Below, one piece after another: positions 16,684 to 25,303 of a stretch of DNA of 64,000 bases. The DNA is from Lacihabitans sp. LS3-19 (GTDB taxonomy: Bacteria; Bacteroidota; Bacteroidia; Cytophagales; Spirosomataceae). The number at the start of each line of letters is the position of its first letter. The stretch's first letter is position 1. The stretch lies in NCBI RefSeq assembly GCF_024343575.1, contig NZ_RJUA01000005.1, forward strand, positions 62,001 through 126,000, given 5' to 3'. The translations under genes were made by a program, and so were the position numbers. The notes beneath the pieces were generated by a model that saw only the letters and a program-made list of their open reading frames with translations, was not told the DNA's origin and searched no databases.

Positions 16684-17472
16684 TCAGACTTTCCAAACGA
16701 AGGGATACTTAACGCCTTTATAATTTTTGATTTCCATATCAATTGTTCCGAAAGAAAAGTCAATTTCAATTTTTAAAGGAACTCTATTTTTATCATCCGA
16801 AACCCAAATCCTAATGGCATTTTCACCTTTGAATAAATCGTTTTTGGGGAGAATTGGATTCAACTTCAAAACTTTAATTTTTCCAAACTTGGTATGAACT
16901 ATGCCTTTTCCAGCATATTTCACCTTCATATTGTAAAGGTCCTCATCAAAAAACAAAGGTGCTGAAACTGTTTGACCTACATAAAACTTGGAAAAATCAA
17001 TGGTTCTTAGAAAATAATACCCTGATATGACGTCTTGAATATTATTAGGTACCGAAAAAGATTTTGCAACTTCCTTCTCTATTTTTACCACCTCGTTTTT
17101 ATCATGGTCAAAATTCATGACCTGATCTCGTTTGTAATTATTTTCTCTGGCAGAATAAATGAATTTTTGAGGAATAAAAGCTAAAGTATCAATATAACTT
17201 CTGTAGGTATTTCTTACTTTGAAGAAATCTGTTACCCCGGCCGTTTTCCCAACAACATTTACCTTGTAGCAAGCTCTTCCGTTTATAGAAAATATTTTTT
17301 CATCCACATCAACATTCGCCTCACCAATTGTCAAAAAACCATATTTAACTTTGTAAAAATAAGATTCCCCTGCATCAAAGCTATCATTTGGAATATACCT
17401 ATATTGATTTGCAAAAATAAAAGAGAAAAATGAAAATGAAATTAACAACAGTAAGTGTTTGAATTTTAACAT
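16684..17472 (-). CDS. Exported DUF3108 family protein
   Basis: The protein has 262 residues. The N-terminus (KFKHLLLLISFSFFSFIFANQ) is a signal peptide. The rest is beta-rich, as in DUF3108 proteins: AGESYFYKVKYGFLTIGEANVDV near the start, FFKVRNTYRSYID, and the C-terminal VPLKIEIDFSFGTIDMEIKNYKGVK. DUF3108 resembles periplasmic lipoprotein-carrier-like beta folds, but function is unknown. It is monocistronic as far as can be seen: a -7 box TAAATTTG (17503-17510, minus) lies 31 bases upstream, and the recA terminator lies beyond it. Confidence 0.8.
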   Translation of the reverse strand: MLKFKHLLLLISFSFFSFIFANQYRYIPNDSFDAGESYFYKVKYGFLTIGEANVDVDEKIFSINGRACYKVNVVGKTAGVTDFFKVRNTYRSYIDTLAFIPQKFIYSARENNYKRDQVMNFDHDKNEVVKIEKEVAKSFSVPNNIQDVISGYYFLRTIDFSKFYVGQTVSAPLFFDEDLYNMKVKYAGKGIVHTKFGKIKVLKLNPILPKNDLFKGENAIRIWVSDDKNRVPLKIEIDFSFGTIDMEIKNYKGVKYPFVWKV

Positions 17473-17502
17473 TTAAACAGAATTGGTTTTTCTATTAATA
17501 CA

Positions 17503-17510
17503 CAAATTTA
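17503..17510 (-). promoter_or_regulatory. -7 box TAAATTTG before the DUF3108 gene
   Basis: It matches TAnnTTTG on the minus strand at the same 31-base distance from the start codon as the ugd box. Confidence 0.5.
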
Positions 17511-17562
17511 AAATTTATTATTTACTCCAACTTAAAAATGTTTGTATTAATAAAAATTTAAC

Positions 17563-17592
17563 AAAAAAAAATGCCTCAATTGAGGCATTTTC
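17563..17592 (-). terminator. Terminator after recA
   Basis: ATGCCTCAATTGAGGCAT is a perfect palindrome flanked by A on one side and T on the other, 20 bases beyond the recA stop. The longer T run is on the minus strand, in the direction of recA transcription. Confidence 0.88.
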
Positions 17593-17611
17593 CTATCAAA
17601 ATACGAATGTC

Positions 17612-18661
17612 TTATTTATCCAAATCTGCTTCAGTTAACTCTTTATCCATCAAAGCATCTGCATTTCCTGCCACTGTAGCTTTAATTTTCTCTTCTATAT
17701 CAGCCATCAACTCCGGATTATCTTTAATTAAACTTTTAACAGTATCTCTACCTTGTCCTAGTTTATTATCAGCATAAGAGAACCATGAACCAGATTTTTT
17801 TACAATATCCAAATCAACAGCTAAGTCAAGAACTTCACCAGATTTAGAAATTCCTTCGCCATACATTATGTCAAACTCAATCACTTTGAATGGAGGAGCG
17901 ACTTTGTTCTTAACAACTTTCACCTTGGTACGGTTACCAATTATATTTGCATCATTGTCTTTAATTTGACCAATTCTTCTTATATCAATTCTAACAGAAG
18001 CATAAAATTTAAGAGCATTACCTCCAGTTGTTGTTTCTGGACTTCCAAACATTACACCTATTTTGTCTCTTAATTGGTTAATGAAAATACAACAACAGCC
18101 TGTTTTATTAATAGTACCAGTAAGTTTTCTTAAAGCCTGAGACATCAATCTCGCTTGAAGTCCCATTTTGCTATCTCCCATTTCACCTTCTAGCTCGGCC
18201 TTTGGTACCAAAGCAGCTACTGAGTCAATAACACAAATGTCGATTGCACCTGATGAAATTAAATGTTCGGCAATTTCTAAAGCCTGCTCGCCATAATCCG
18301 GCTGGGAAATCAAAAGGTTTTTGGTATCAATACCAAGTTTCTCCGCATATAATCTATCAAAAGCATGTTCAGCATCTACAAAAGCCGCAATTCCACCTTT
18401 CTTTTGTGCTTCTGCTATGGCGTGCATTGCCAAAGTGGTTTTACCTGAAGATTCTGGTCCGTATATTTCTATCACTCTTCCTTTCGGAAAACCTCCCACA
18501 CCTAAGGCTAAATCTAGACCCAAAGAACCTGTAGAAATTACAGGAACATCCATAACTTTGGTATCACTTAGCCTCATTACGGTTCCTTTGCCGTAAGCTT
18601 TATCTAATTTATCTAATGTAGATTGTAAAATCTTTAATTTGTCTGAATTCTCAGCTGCCAT
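17612..18661 (-). CDS. recA: Recombinase RecA
   Basis: RecA forms filaments on single-stranded DNA, drives homologous recombination and stimulates LexA-type autocleavage. The 349-residue length is normal. Walker [12 protein letters not shown] is at about residues 69-79, and Walker [18 protein letters not shown] and the L2 loop [21 protein letters not shown] are intact. The N-terminal helix ([16 protein letters not shown]) is typical. There is no intein or truncation. A TACATTTG box lies 24 bases upstream. I see no obvious SOS-box palindrome in the short leader, but Bacteroidota LexA sites are not well enough known to me to exclude one. Confidence 0.98.
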   Translation of the reverse strand: MAAENSDKLKILQSTLDKLDKAYGKGTVMRLSDTKVMDVPVISTGSLGLDLALGVGGFPKGRVIEIYGPESSGKTTLAMHAIAEAQKKGGIAAFVDAEHAFDRLYAEKLGIDTKNLLISQPDYGEQALEIAEHLISSGAIDICVIDSVAALVPKAELEGEMGDSKMGLQARLMSQALRKLTGTINKTGCCCIFINQLRDKIGVMFGSPETTTGGNALKFYASVRIDIRRIGQIKDNDANIIGNRTKVKVVKNKVAPPFKVIEFDIMYGEGISKSGEVLDLAVDLDIVKKSGSWFSYADNKLGQGRDTVKSLIKDNPELMADIEEKIKATVAGNADALMDKELTEADLDK

Positions 18662-18684
18662 TTTTATCGAGTTAAATTTAAAAA

Positions 18685-18692
18685 CAAATGTA
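18685..18692 (-). promoter_or_regulatory. -7 box TACATTTG before recA
   Basis: It fits TAnnTTTG on the minus strand, 24 bases before the recA ATG. No clear -33 element is seen. Confidence 0.5.
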
Positions 18693-18765
18693 TGTAATTT
18701 TTTTAGACATTCTTTGCTACAATTATTAGCAATAAATCCAAATTGTTGATTTTGAGTTATTTAAA

Positions 18766-19353
18766 TCACAGCTTAGTTATTTTAATTTTTTTCCATTCAA
18801 CCCTAATTCCCCCGCCGTCATGGATTTGCAAGGCAATTTTCCCGTCAACTTCACCAATTGCTGGGTCATTTAAATAGATCATTTGAACACCATTCACCCA
18901 AGTAGTAACTTCCGTTCCAATAACTTTTATTTTCATAGTGTTCCACTCTCCCATTTTTACATTATCGATTTCTTTAGGTGGTTTTATTAGCCAGCCTCTT
19001 TTATACGACTCATAAATACCGCCTGAAAAACTACCAGGAGGAGCTACTTCTGCTTGCCAACCCGCTATTCTTGTTCCAGTGATATCAGAATGAAAAAATA
19101 CACCACTGTTTCCGTTTGCCAACGGCTTAAACATCAAAGAGATTTCGAAATCTTTAAACTTTTCGTTTGTAGCCAGATATCCGTATCCTTTATCTGGACC
19201 ACTTTCGCATATCAGTTTTTTATCTTCAACGTACCATTTTTCGGTACCATAGATTTCCCAACCAGACAAATCTTTTCCATTAAAGAGATTCTGAGGTTTT
19301 GATTTTTGTGCAAAACTAAAAATGGGAATTAAGAGTAAAAGGATTTTGTTCAT
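18766..19353 (-). CDS. Exported DUF1080 (3-keto-disaccharide hydrolase-type) protein
   Basis: The protein has 195 residues. The signal peptide is MNKILLLLIPIFSFAQ. The mature part is a single concanavalin-like beta-sandwich domain of the DUF1080 family, with LFNGKDLSGWEIYG at the start, FKDFEISLMFKPLANGNSGVFFHSD in the middle, GEWNTMKIKVIGTEVTTWVNG, and GGIRVEWKKIKI at the end. Some members hydrolyse 3-keto-glycosides, so a role in glycan breakdown outside the cytoplasm is plausible. The substrate here is unknown. The gene stands alone between recA and the divergent helicase gene. Confidence 0.88.
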   Translation of the reverse strand: MNKILLLLIPIFSFAQKSKPQNLFNGKDLSGWEIYGTEKWYVEDKKLICESGPDKGYGYLATNEKFKDFEISLMFKPLANGNSGVFFHSDITGTRIAGWQAEVAPPGSFSGGIYESYKRGWLIKPPKEIDNVKMGEWNTMKIKVIGTEVTTWVNGVQMIYLNDPAIGEVDGKIALQIHDGGGIRVEWKKIKITKL

Positions 19354-19415
19354 AATTTTATTAAGGTATTTTTTGTTGAAAGCTAAAATTAAGCAAGTTT
19401 TTTAAATCTAAAAAT

Positions 19416-19423
19416 TACTTTTG
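19416..19423 (+). promoter_or_regulatory. -7 box TACTTTTG before the DEAD-box helicase
   Basis: It matches TAnnTTTG 21 bases before the ATG at 19445. An in-frame TTG at 19421 lies inside this box, so translation cannot sensibly begin there. This decides the start at 19445. Confidence 0.6.
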
Positions 19424-19444
19424 TATTTAAATAATATTAGAAAA

Positions 19445-20764
19445 ATGAAATTCTCAGATTTGAATCTAAACAAGTCTTTGCTCAATGCACTCGAAGACAT
19501 AGGTATAGATTCGCCAACCTCCATTCAAAGTAAAGTTTTTTCGGTTGTGATGTCAGGAAAAGACATGGCTGGAATAGCTCAAACAGGCACAGGAAAGACC
19601 CTAGCTTATCTTTTGCCATTGCTTAGAATGTGGACTTTTTCAAAAGAAAAACTTCCTCAAATATTGATATTGGTTCCGACAAGAGAATTGGTAGTTCAAG
19701 TATTAGAAAATGTAAAAAAACTAACGACCTATATAAACTTTGACAGTGTTGGGGTTTACGGAGGCGTAAATATGAAACCACAAGTTTTAGATATTGCCAA
19801 TGGCTGCGACCTATTGGTTGCCACACCTGGAAGATTTATTGATTTGGCGGCAAGCGGAGCTTTGAAGGTTAAAAACATTAAAAAATTGGTTATCGATGAG
19901 TTTGATATGATGCTAGACTTAGGCTTTCGGCCACAGCTTCAAACGATATTCGATAAAATACCAGAAAAACGTCAGAACCTTTTATTCTCAGCTACGATTT
20001 CTGAGGAAGTTGTAGATCTTCTACATGACATTTTCAAAACACCGGAAATTATTGAAGATGTAGCTCCAGGTACACCGCACGAAAACATTAGCCAAAAAGC
20101 ATACAATGTTCCGAATTTTAACTCTAAAATCAACTTTTTGGAATTGTTGCTGGCAAATGACGAAAACATGACCAAAAATTTAGTTTTTGTTGCCAATAAA
20201 AATTTAGCTGATAATTTATTTGAACAGCTAAAAATGCGAGAAGTAGAAAGTATTGAAGTAATACACTCCAACAAATCCCAAAATTATAGGTTTAGAGCGA
20301 TTGAAAGTTTTTCAAATGGTGAAGTTCGAACATTAATCGCCACTGATTTAGGATCTAGAGGTCTGGATATACCATTGATAAGTCACGTGGTAAACATTGA
20401 CATTCCGGAAACACCGGAGGATTACATACATAGGATAGGAAGGACTGGTCGAGGAAACGAAAAAGGAATTTCGATTAGTTTTATTTCTAAGAAAGAGCAA
20501 GAGAGATTTGATGAAATAGAAACTTTAATGAACTATAAAGTAGAAGTTAGTGAAACGCCAAGTTACCTTGAGATTTCAGATGACTTAATGCCTTTTGAAC
20601 TTGAAAAGGTTGATATGAAAATTTTGGCCCCCAAGAAAAAAGTTGATATTGGACCAGCTTTTCATGAGAAACTTGAAAAAAACAAAAAAGTGAATATCAG
20701 GAGAAACATTGAAAAAGAAAAAAAGGCGAAATATGGAAAGTCATACAAAAAAGAAACCAAATAA
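19445..20764 (+). CDS. DEAD/DEAH-box RNA helicase
   Basis: I start at the ATG at 19445 (MKFSDLNLNK), since the earlier TTG is within the promoter; this gives 439 residues. RecA-like domain 1 (about 1-205) has the Q motif, Walker A AQTGTGKTLAYLLP, VPTRELVVQV, and the box II variant VIDEFDMML in place of the canonical DEAD. Motif III is FSATISEEV. Domain 2 (about 210-370) has ATDLGSRGLDIP and HRIGRTGRG. The Asp-Glu-Phe-Asp version of box II is unusual but occurs in some Bacteroidota homologues, as I recall. The C-terminus is Lys-rich, suggesting RNA contact. Its likely role is RNA remodelling or ribosome assembly. Confidence 0.93.
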   Translation: MKFSDLNLNKSLLNALEDIGIDSPTSIQSKVFSVVMSGKDMAGIAQTGTGKTLAYLLPLLRMWTFSKEKLPQILILVPTRELVVQVLENVKKLTTYINFDSVGVYGGVNMKPQVLDIANGCDLLVATPGRFIDLAASGALKVKNIKKLVIDEFDMMLDLGFRPQLQTIFDKIPEKRQNLLFSATISEEVVDLLHDIFKTPEIIEDVAPGTPHENISQKAYNVPNFNSKINFLELLLANDENMTKNLVFVANKNLADNLFEQLKMREVESIEVIHSNKSQNYRFRAIESFSNGEVRTLIATDLGSRGLDIPLISHVVNIDIPETPEDYIHRIGRTGRGNEKGISISFISKKEQERFDEIETLMNYKVEVSETPSYLEISDDLMPFELEKVDMKILAPKKKVDIGPAFHEKLEKNKKVNIRRNIEKEKKAKYGKSYKKETK

Positions 20765-20809
20765 AGCCAAAAATCTTTTGAGCAAAACTTCTCTATAAAT
20801 TTACAATTT

Positions 20810-21271
20810 ATGATTTCAGAGGAATTAAGTAAAATTTATGGCAACAAAATCAGAGTGCGAGTTTGCGGTGTTTTAACATTTAAAGATAAAATATTAATGG
20901 TAAATCACTCTGGACTTAATTCCGACAATATTTTTTGGAATTTCCCAGGTGGAGGCGTTGAACATGGAGAAAGTCTCCAAGATGCCTTAAAGAGGGAGTT
21001 CAAAGAAGAAACCAACATTGATATAACAGTTGACAAAATGGTTCTGATGAACCAAATAATTAAAAAGCCGCTTCACGGCATAGAACTTTATTTTAATGTA
21101 AATGCCAATTTTTTCAATGAAAAGCTTGGCTTTGATCCGGAGATTAACATTATTTCTGAAATCAGATGGTTTACTTTAAACGAAGTCCAAAATCTCCCGA
21201 ATCATCATAAACCAGATTTTATGGCAAATTTTAAAACCTTAAATGCATTGATTTTCAACAACGAGGGTTAA
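20810..21271 (+). CDS. Nudix hydrolase
   Basis: The protein has 153 residues. The Nudix box is complete: GGGVEHGESLQDALKREF followed by KEETNI, matching GX5EX7REUXEEXGU with the metal-binding Glu residues present. Nudix enzymes hydrolyse nucleoside diphosphates linked to other groups; the substrate cannot be told from this sequence. It lies 45 bases after the helicase gene and 9 before the DUF3822 gene, in the same orientation. Confidence 0.9.
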   Translation: MISEELSKIYGNKIRVRVCGVLTFKDKILMVNHSGLNSDNIFWNFPGGGVEHGESLQDALKREFKEETNIDITVDKMVLMNQIIKKPLHGIELYFNVNANFFNEKLGFDPEINIISEIRWFTLNEVQNLPNHHKPDFMANFKTLNALIFNNEG

Positions 21272-21280
21272 ATTTGTTAT

Positions 21281-22120
21281 ATGGAATCAGGGAATGCTTT
21301 TAAAATAACCGACGATAGGTTTTCAATCGATAAAATTGACACCTATCATCTTGTTTTGGAAGTTCAACAAAGCAGATTGAAATTTTATTTAAAGGAAGAT
21401 GCATCAAATGCAATCATCTGGCTAGAAGACCATTATCTTGACACTCAAAATACCAAAGAAGAATTTCTGAACAAGATAAAAGATATATTTTCTCGACATG
21501 ACTTCCTTAAAGCTAATTTCTGGAAATCAATTACGCTCATTTCTGACTTTCCCTGTTTTTGTAAAATACCAGAAGTTTTTTATGATGTAGATTTAACCAA
21601 TCAATATTTAAAACTACATTTCAAAGACCTCATTACAGAAGAATATCAAATTCAAACTGAAAAGCTACAACAGGACATTTATATTATTGCATTTCCCAAA
21701 TGCCTGATTACAACTATTTCTGAAATCTATACAAACGCAGATATTAACTTAAAAAATTCTATTATTAATAATATTAAAGTATTCAACAAAAACCCAGAAT
21801 TTAAATCTAAAAACTTATTGATAATTAGCGATATGTGGCTAGATGTAATTTTTCAAAACCAATCATCTTCGATGTTAAGTCATTCAAGAATCGCTCTTAA
21901 TTCTAAAAATATTCACAATTTCATAAAAGAAATAGTTAAATCTGGACAAATTAAAAGTGTAGTTTATGGAGAAATAACCCCTTATTCAACTATATATAAA
22001 CAATTAAAATATTATTTAAAAGCTGTAGAATTTGGCTCTTTACCTAAATCTATTAAACTTAGTCAGTATTTCTCTGAAGTTCCAGAACAAAGATACTTTA
22101 GCTTATTCGCAAATAATTAA
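21281..22120 (+). CDS. DUF3822 family protein
   Basis: This 279-residue cytoplasmic protein has no signal peptide or membrane helix. Its layout fits DUF3822, a Bacteroidota-specific family with a divergent actin/ASKHA-like fold. A phosphate-loop-like start (YHLVLEVQQSRLKFYL) is followed by a mid-protein LLIISDMWLDVIFQ, and the conserved-looking C-terminus is SVVYGEITPYSTIYKQL then FGSLPKSIKLSQYF. Function is unknown. The family call is from memory of its pattern. Its stop codon overlaps that of the convergent small gene at 22117 by four bases. Confidence 0.65.
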   Translation: MESGNAFKITDDRFSIDKIDTYHLVLEVQQSRLKFYLKEDASNAIIWLEDHYLDTQNTKEEFLNKIKDIFSRHDFLKANFWKSITLISDFPCFCKIPEVFYDVDLTNQYLKLHFKDLITEEYQIQTEKLQQDIYIIAFPKCLITTISEIYTNADINLKNSIINNIKVFNKNPEFKSKNLLIISDMWLDVIFQNQSSSMLSHSRIALNSKNIHNFIKEIVKSGQIKSVVYGEITPYSTIYKQLKYYLKAVEFGSLPKSIKLSQYFSEVPEQRYFSLFANN

Positions 22121-22461
22121 TTTACTTTTCTTATAAAATAATCAAAGCCATATTGAACTTTGAGATTATAATCAAAGTATTCGATGGCTCTTTGTACAGT
22201 CTTTGCTTGCTTTGCCACAAAATAAGGCCTTTTCCCTTTTTTGTTTATCAACTTCGTATCAACTTTGTAAATGGTACCTTCAGGATACTTAGCAATAAAC
22301 TTACTTGGGATAGCTACTTTCAAATCTTCTGGTACTTGCTGACCATTTATGGTTTTAAGCTTCATTTTTTCAGCTTTTACATCATAAAGAGCTTCTGCAT
22401 ACACATCTAGAAAATAAGTTTTGGTAAACTCTGGCACTTCATCAATTAGCGATAATTGCAT
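22117..22461 (-). CDS. Conserved-looking hypothetical protein
   Basis: The protein has 114 residues, is charged (many Lys, Glu, Asp and aromatic residues) and has no signal or membrane segment. I do not recognise a family. It looks coding because it fills the gap exactly between the convergent DUF3822 stop and the prs promoter, has a balanced amino-acid composition, and starts with a clean ATG. The C-terminal half (KGKRPYFVAKQAKTVQRAIEYFDYN) could be a small nucleic-acid-binding alpha/beta segment, which is only a guess. Confidence 0.55.
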   Translation of the reverse strand: MQLSLIDEVPEFTKTYFLDVYAEALYDVKAEKMKLKTINGQQVPEDLKVAIPSKFIAKYPEGTIYKVDTKLINKKGKRPYFVAKQAKTVQRAIEYFDYNLKVQYGFDYFIRKVN

Positions 22462-22521
22462 AGGTCTTGTTTTTTATAGATTCTAATGCAAAATAAATCC
22501 TTTTTTTTGAAATTTAATATG

Positions 22522-22548
22522 TTGGAGAAAGATTTTTTTGTACTTTTG
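22522..22548 (+). promoter_or_regulatory. Promoter of prs-rplY
   Basis: TTG (22522-22524), 16 bases, then TACTTTTG (22541-22548). Both elements fit the Bacteroidota sigma-A pattern, 28 bases before the prs ATG. Confidence 0.65.
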
Positions 22549-22575
22549 CGGAACTTTTCGGAGAAATAAAACAAA

Positions 22576-23526
22576 ATGGCAGAAGTAAAAATATTCTCAG
22601 GCACCAATTCCCAATACCTAGCGAGTAAAGTAGCTTATTATTACGGAAAAGAACTTGGAAAGATCTCAATCCAGCGATTTGCTGATAGTGAAATATCTGT
22701 CAATTATGATGAATCAGTAAGAGGTTGCGATGTATTTCTTTGTCAGGCAACGTTTCCAAATGCTGACAATTTAATGGAATTATTGCTCATGATTGACGCA
22801 GCTAGAAGAGCTTCGGCACATTATGTAGTGGCAGTTATACCATATTATGGATACGCAAGGCAAGACAGAAAAGATAGGCCAAGAGTAGCTATAGGGGCTA
22901 AATTGGTTGCAAATATGTTGAGGGCTGCTGGTGCAGACAGGATTATGACTTTAGATTTGCACGCTGGCCAGATACAAGGATTTTTTGATATTCCGGTTGA
23001 TCATTTAGAAGGCACATCAGTTTTTGTTCCTTATCTGAAAACCAAAAATATTTCAAACCTTATTTTTGCCTCACCTGATGTGGGTGGCGTATCTAGAGTA
23101 AGAAAGTTTGCAAGTTATTTTGATGCAGATATCGTGATATGCGACAAGCAAAGAAAAAAAGCAAACGAGATATCAGCGATGCAACTTATTGGCGATGTAA
23201 CAGACGCTAACGTTGTATTAGTTGATGACATGATTGACACAGGTGGAACGATATGCAAAGCTGCAGAGTTAATTATGGAAAAAGGTGCAAAATCGGTAAG
23301 AGCAATATGTACGCATGCTGTTCTTTCGCACAAAGCTCATGAAAACATCACAAATTCGGTGTTTGAAGAGGTCATTGTTTCGGACTCCATTCCGCTAAGA
23401 CAAGACAATGAAAAAATTAAGGTGATTTCGGTAGCAGAACTTTTTGCACACGCTATCGGAAGAATCAGAGACAATGGTTCTATTAGTTCATTATTTATAA
23501 ATTATCAACATCAAATTACATTTTAA
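22576..23526 (+). CDS. prs: Ribose-phosphate pyrophosphokinase
   Basis: Prs makes PRPP from ribose 5-phosphate and ATP for purine, pyrimidine, NAD, His and Trp synthesis. The 316-residue length is normal. The ATP-binding flexible loop region YYGYARQDRKDRPRVAIGAK, the catalytic LDLHAGQIQGFFDIPVDH, and the PRPP-binding loop VVLVDDMIDTGGT are all present. It uses ribose 5-phosphate, a product of the pathway to which deoB and deoD contribute. rplY follows after 2 bases, as in many bacteria. Confidence 0.97.
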   Translation: MAEVKIFSGTNSQYLASKVAYYYGKELGKISIQRFADSEISVNYDESVRGCDVFLCQATFPNADNLMELLLMIDAARRASAHYVVAVIPYYGYARQDRKDRPRVAIGAKLVANMLRAAGADRIMTLDLHAGQIQGFFDIPVDHLEGTSVFVPYLKTKNISNLIFASPDVGGVSRVRKFASYFDADIVICDKQRKKANEISAMQLIGDVTDANVVLVDDMIDTGGTICKAAELIMEKGAKSVRAICTHAVLSHKAHENITNSVFEEVIVSDSIPLRQDNEKIKVISVAELFAHAIGRIRDNGSISSLFINYQHQITF

Positions 23527-23528
23527 TT

Positions 23529-24101
23529 ATGAAAGTAACTGAGATTGTAGGGTTTAAAAGAGCGAATCTCGGTCGTCAGTCTGCTCAAGAACTTCGTGCT
23601 GAAGGCATGGTTCCTGGTATTCTGTATGGCGGAGAAGAGCAAATTTCTTTTTATGCTCCTGCTTATTTATTCCGTCCATTAATTTTCACTACAGAAGCTT
23701 ATGAAGTGAAACTGACGATTGATGGCAAAGAATACACTGCTATTCTTCAAGACAAGCAATTCCACCCAGTAAATGACCTTTTGGTTCATGTGGATTTATT
23801 AGAAATCACTCCAGATAAAGTAATCACTACCTACATTCCTATCAAATTGACAGGTGTGGCAATTGGTGCTAAGCAAGGAGGTAAGTTGGTTCAAACTATG
23901 AGAAAACTTAGAGTAAAAGGACCAGCTAAGGCTATTCCAAACTTTGTAAACTTAGATGTTACAAATCTTGGTCTAGGAAAAGCAATTAAAGTAAAAGCGA
24001 TAGTGCTTCCTGAATTAACAATTCTTGATTCTGAGGCAAATCCTGTAGCTAGTGTAACTATACCTCGTGCATTGAGAGGTACATTGACAGCGGCTTCTTA
24101 A
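23529..24101 (+). CDS. rplY: Ribosomal protein L25 (Ctc form)
   Basis: At 190 residues this is the long Ctc-type L25: an N-terminal 5S rRNA-binding domain (about 1-95, with GMVPGILYGGEEQ) plus a C-terminal TL5 domain (about 96-185). The protein binds 5S rRNA in the 50S subunit. It is 2 bases after prs, so the two are co-transcribed, and a strong terminator follows at 24126. No odd features are seen. Confidence 0.95.
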   Translation: MKVTEIVGFKRANLGRQSAQELRAEGMVPGILYGGEEQISFYAPAYLFRPLIFTTEAYEVKLTIDGKEYTAILQDKQFHPVNDLLVHVDLLEITPDKVITTYIPIKLTGVAIGAKQGGKLVQTMRKLRVKGPAKAIPNFVNLDVTNLGLGKAIKVKAIVLPELTILDSEANPVASVTIPRALRGTLTAAS

Positions 24102-24125
24102 GTTATTTATTGCTTAGAAATATAG

Positions 24126-24157
24126 AAAGAGCTCCAATAAGGAGCTCTTTTTTTTGG
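24126..24157 (+). terminator. Terminator after rplY
   Basis: GAGCTCC-AATAA-GGAGCTC forms a 7-bp GC-rich stem followed by a long T run, 25 bases after the rplY stop. Confidence 0.92.
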
Positions 24158-24183
24158 TTTTTGTTCGAATTCCTTGTTATACT

Positions 24184-25293
24184 TTACCTACTCGATACGT
24201 TAGTTGCTACCAATTCCACCTGAATGGTGTAATCAACATGATCCAACCCACTATTATAATTGACAGTGCTTGTAAATGTTTTAATGCTATTCAAGGTAAG
24301 ATTTGACAAGTTAATAGTAAAATTCCCAATTGGGTCTGAATCATTTCCTATTGAATCTGAATCGAATAAACCCACTTGAACACTTGAATTAAACCACACC
24401 GAGCGGCCACAATACCAAACATCTCCATCCTGCATGGACATATAATCATAGGTGGGGTAATAATAGCTTTTACCTTCTCCATCAGCCTGAAATTTAAAAT
24501 AAACCTCATTGGCATTACCAACCCCATCTGATTGTGTATTATTACAAGTCACACTTTTTATTATCAAAAAATTACTCTTTACAGGTTGATATGCTGGCTT
24601 CAGAAAACCATCTCCAGCTCCTGATTGTGAGCCAATAATAAAGGTATAACATTCCTGTTCGTCAATTCCGTCCTCTTCACCTATGCCAACTTCTACTGTA
24701 ACTCCTAATAAATCGTCATCATCCTCACCTTTATATACTATTTTGCCAGCAAGTTCACCCACAACTCCACCATCAGCTTCGGTTGCCCATGCGTAACCAC
24801 CTAGGCATGAGGGGGAATTGGTCCATAAACCAAACTGAACCCCAACCAAAGCACCTTCATCGATGCCTTCGTCCAACGCGACCGTTATAAACTCAGAAGA
24901 AGCCAAACCTTTGTTGTCACCAACACCTATGGCTAAACCAATCGTTGCGGCAATACCAATAATTAATTCAGCCTCAATATTTAAACCTATTGAAAAACTT
25001 CCAGCATCCAAGCCAGTCTGCTCCAATAGCTCTTTTAAAAGTTTAAATGCTCCGCTATTCAAAATTCCACTGATCTTTTGCCTTACCCCATTAAGGTCTG
25101 ACTTACTTATATCTGTTTCGAGCACTTTTCCTTCGGGAGTTGCTAAATATTCTTTCCAAGCTTTCGCTGCCTCCTCAAAAATCTTTTTCTTACTTTCCGA
25201 AATCTCAACTTTACTTGATTTCATAGTTCCTTTTTTAAATCCTTGTACCACTTCGGCATAAGGAGATAATTCTACACTTATTTGATTGTTCAT
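24184..25293 (-). CDS. Unrecognised three-part protein with C-terminal beta-sandwich-like domain
   Basis: I start at the ATG at 25293 (MNNQISVELS); a longer frame would overlap the upstream gene. The product has 369 residues. About 1-100 is Lys/Glu-rich and helical (KKKIFEEAAKAWKEYLATPEGK). About 105-235 is Gly-rich with alternating hydrophobic residues (LIIGIAATIGLAIGVGDNKG, VGELAGKIVYKG, LLGVTVEVGIG) and an acidic DDDD patch. About 242-369 is a domain shared with the 120-residue neighbour: SVTCNNT, then NEVYFKFQADG, MQDGDVW, and VQVGLFDSD. No signal peptide is visible. I recognise no family. Acidic loops between strands recall C2-like calcium-binding sandwiches, which is a guess. It is in tandem with its paralog, 10 bases downstream. 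Confidence 0.75.
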   Translation of the reverse strand: MNNQISVELSPYAEVVQGFKKGTMKSSKVEISESKKKIFEEAAKAWKEYLATPEGKVLETDISKSDLNGVRQKISGILNSGAFKLLKELLEQTGLDAGSFSIGLNIEAELIIGIAATIGLAIGVGDNKGLASSEFITVALDEGIDEGALVGVQFGLWTNSPSCLGGYAWATEADGGVVGELAGKIVYKGEDDDDLLGVTVEVGIGEEDGIDEQECYTFIIGSQSGAGDGFLKPAYQPVKSNFLIIKSVTCNNTQSDGVGNANEVYFKFQADGEGKSYYYPTYDYMSMQDGDVWYCGRSVWFNSSVQVGLFDSDSIGNDSDPIGNFTINLSNLTLNSIKTFTSTVNYNSGLDHVDYTIQVELVATNVSSR

Positions 25294-25303
25294 GACTGTA
25301 AGT

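Noticed and set aside
16509-16769. 86-codon minus-strand frame after the DUF3108 gene
   Set aside because: It overlaps the 3' end of the DUF3108 gene in a different frame and consists mostly of Phe/Leu/Lys-rich AT-driven sequence with no promoter.
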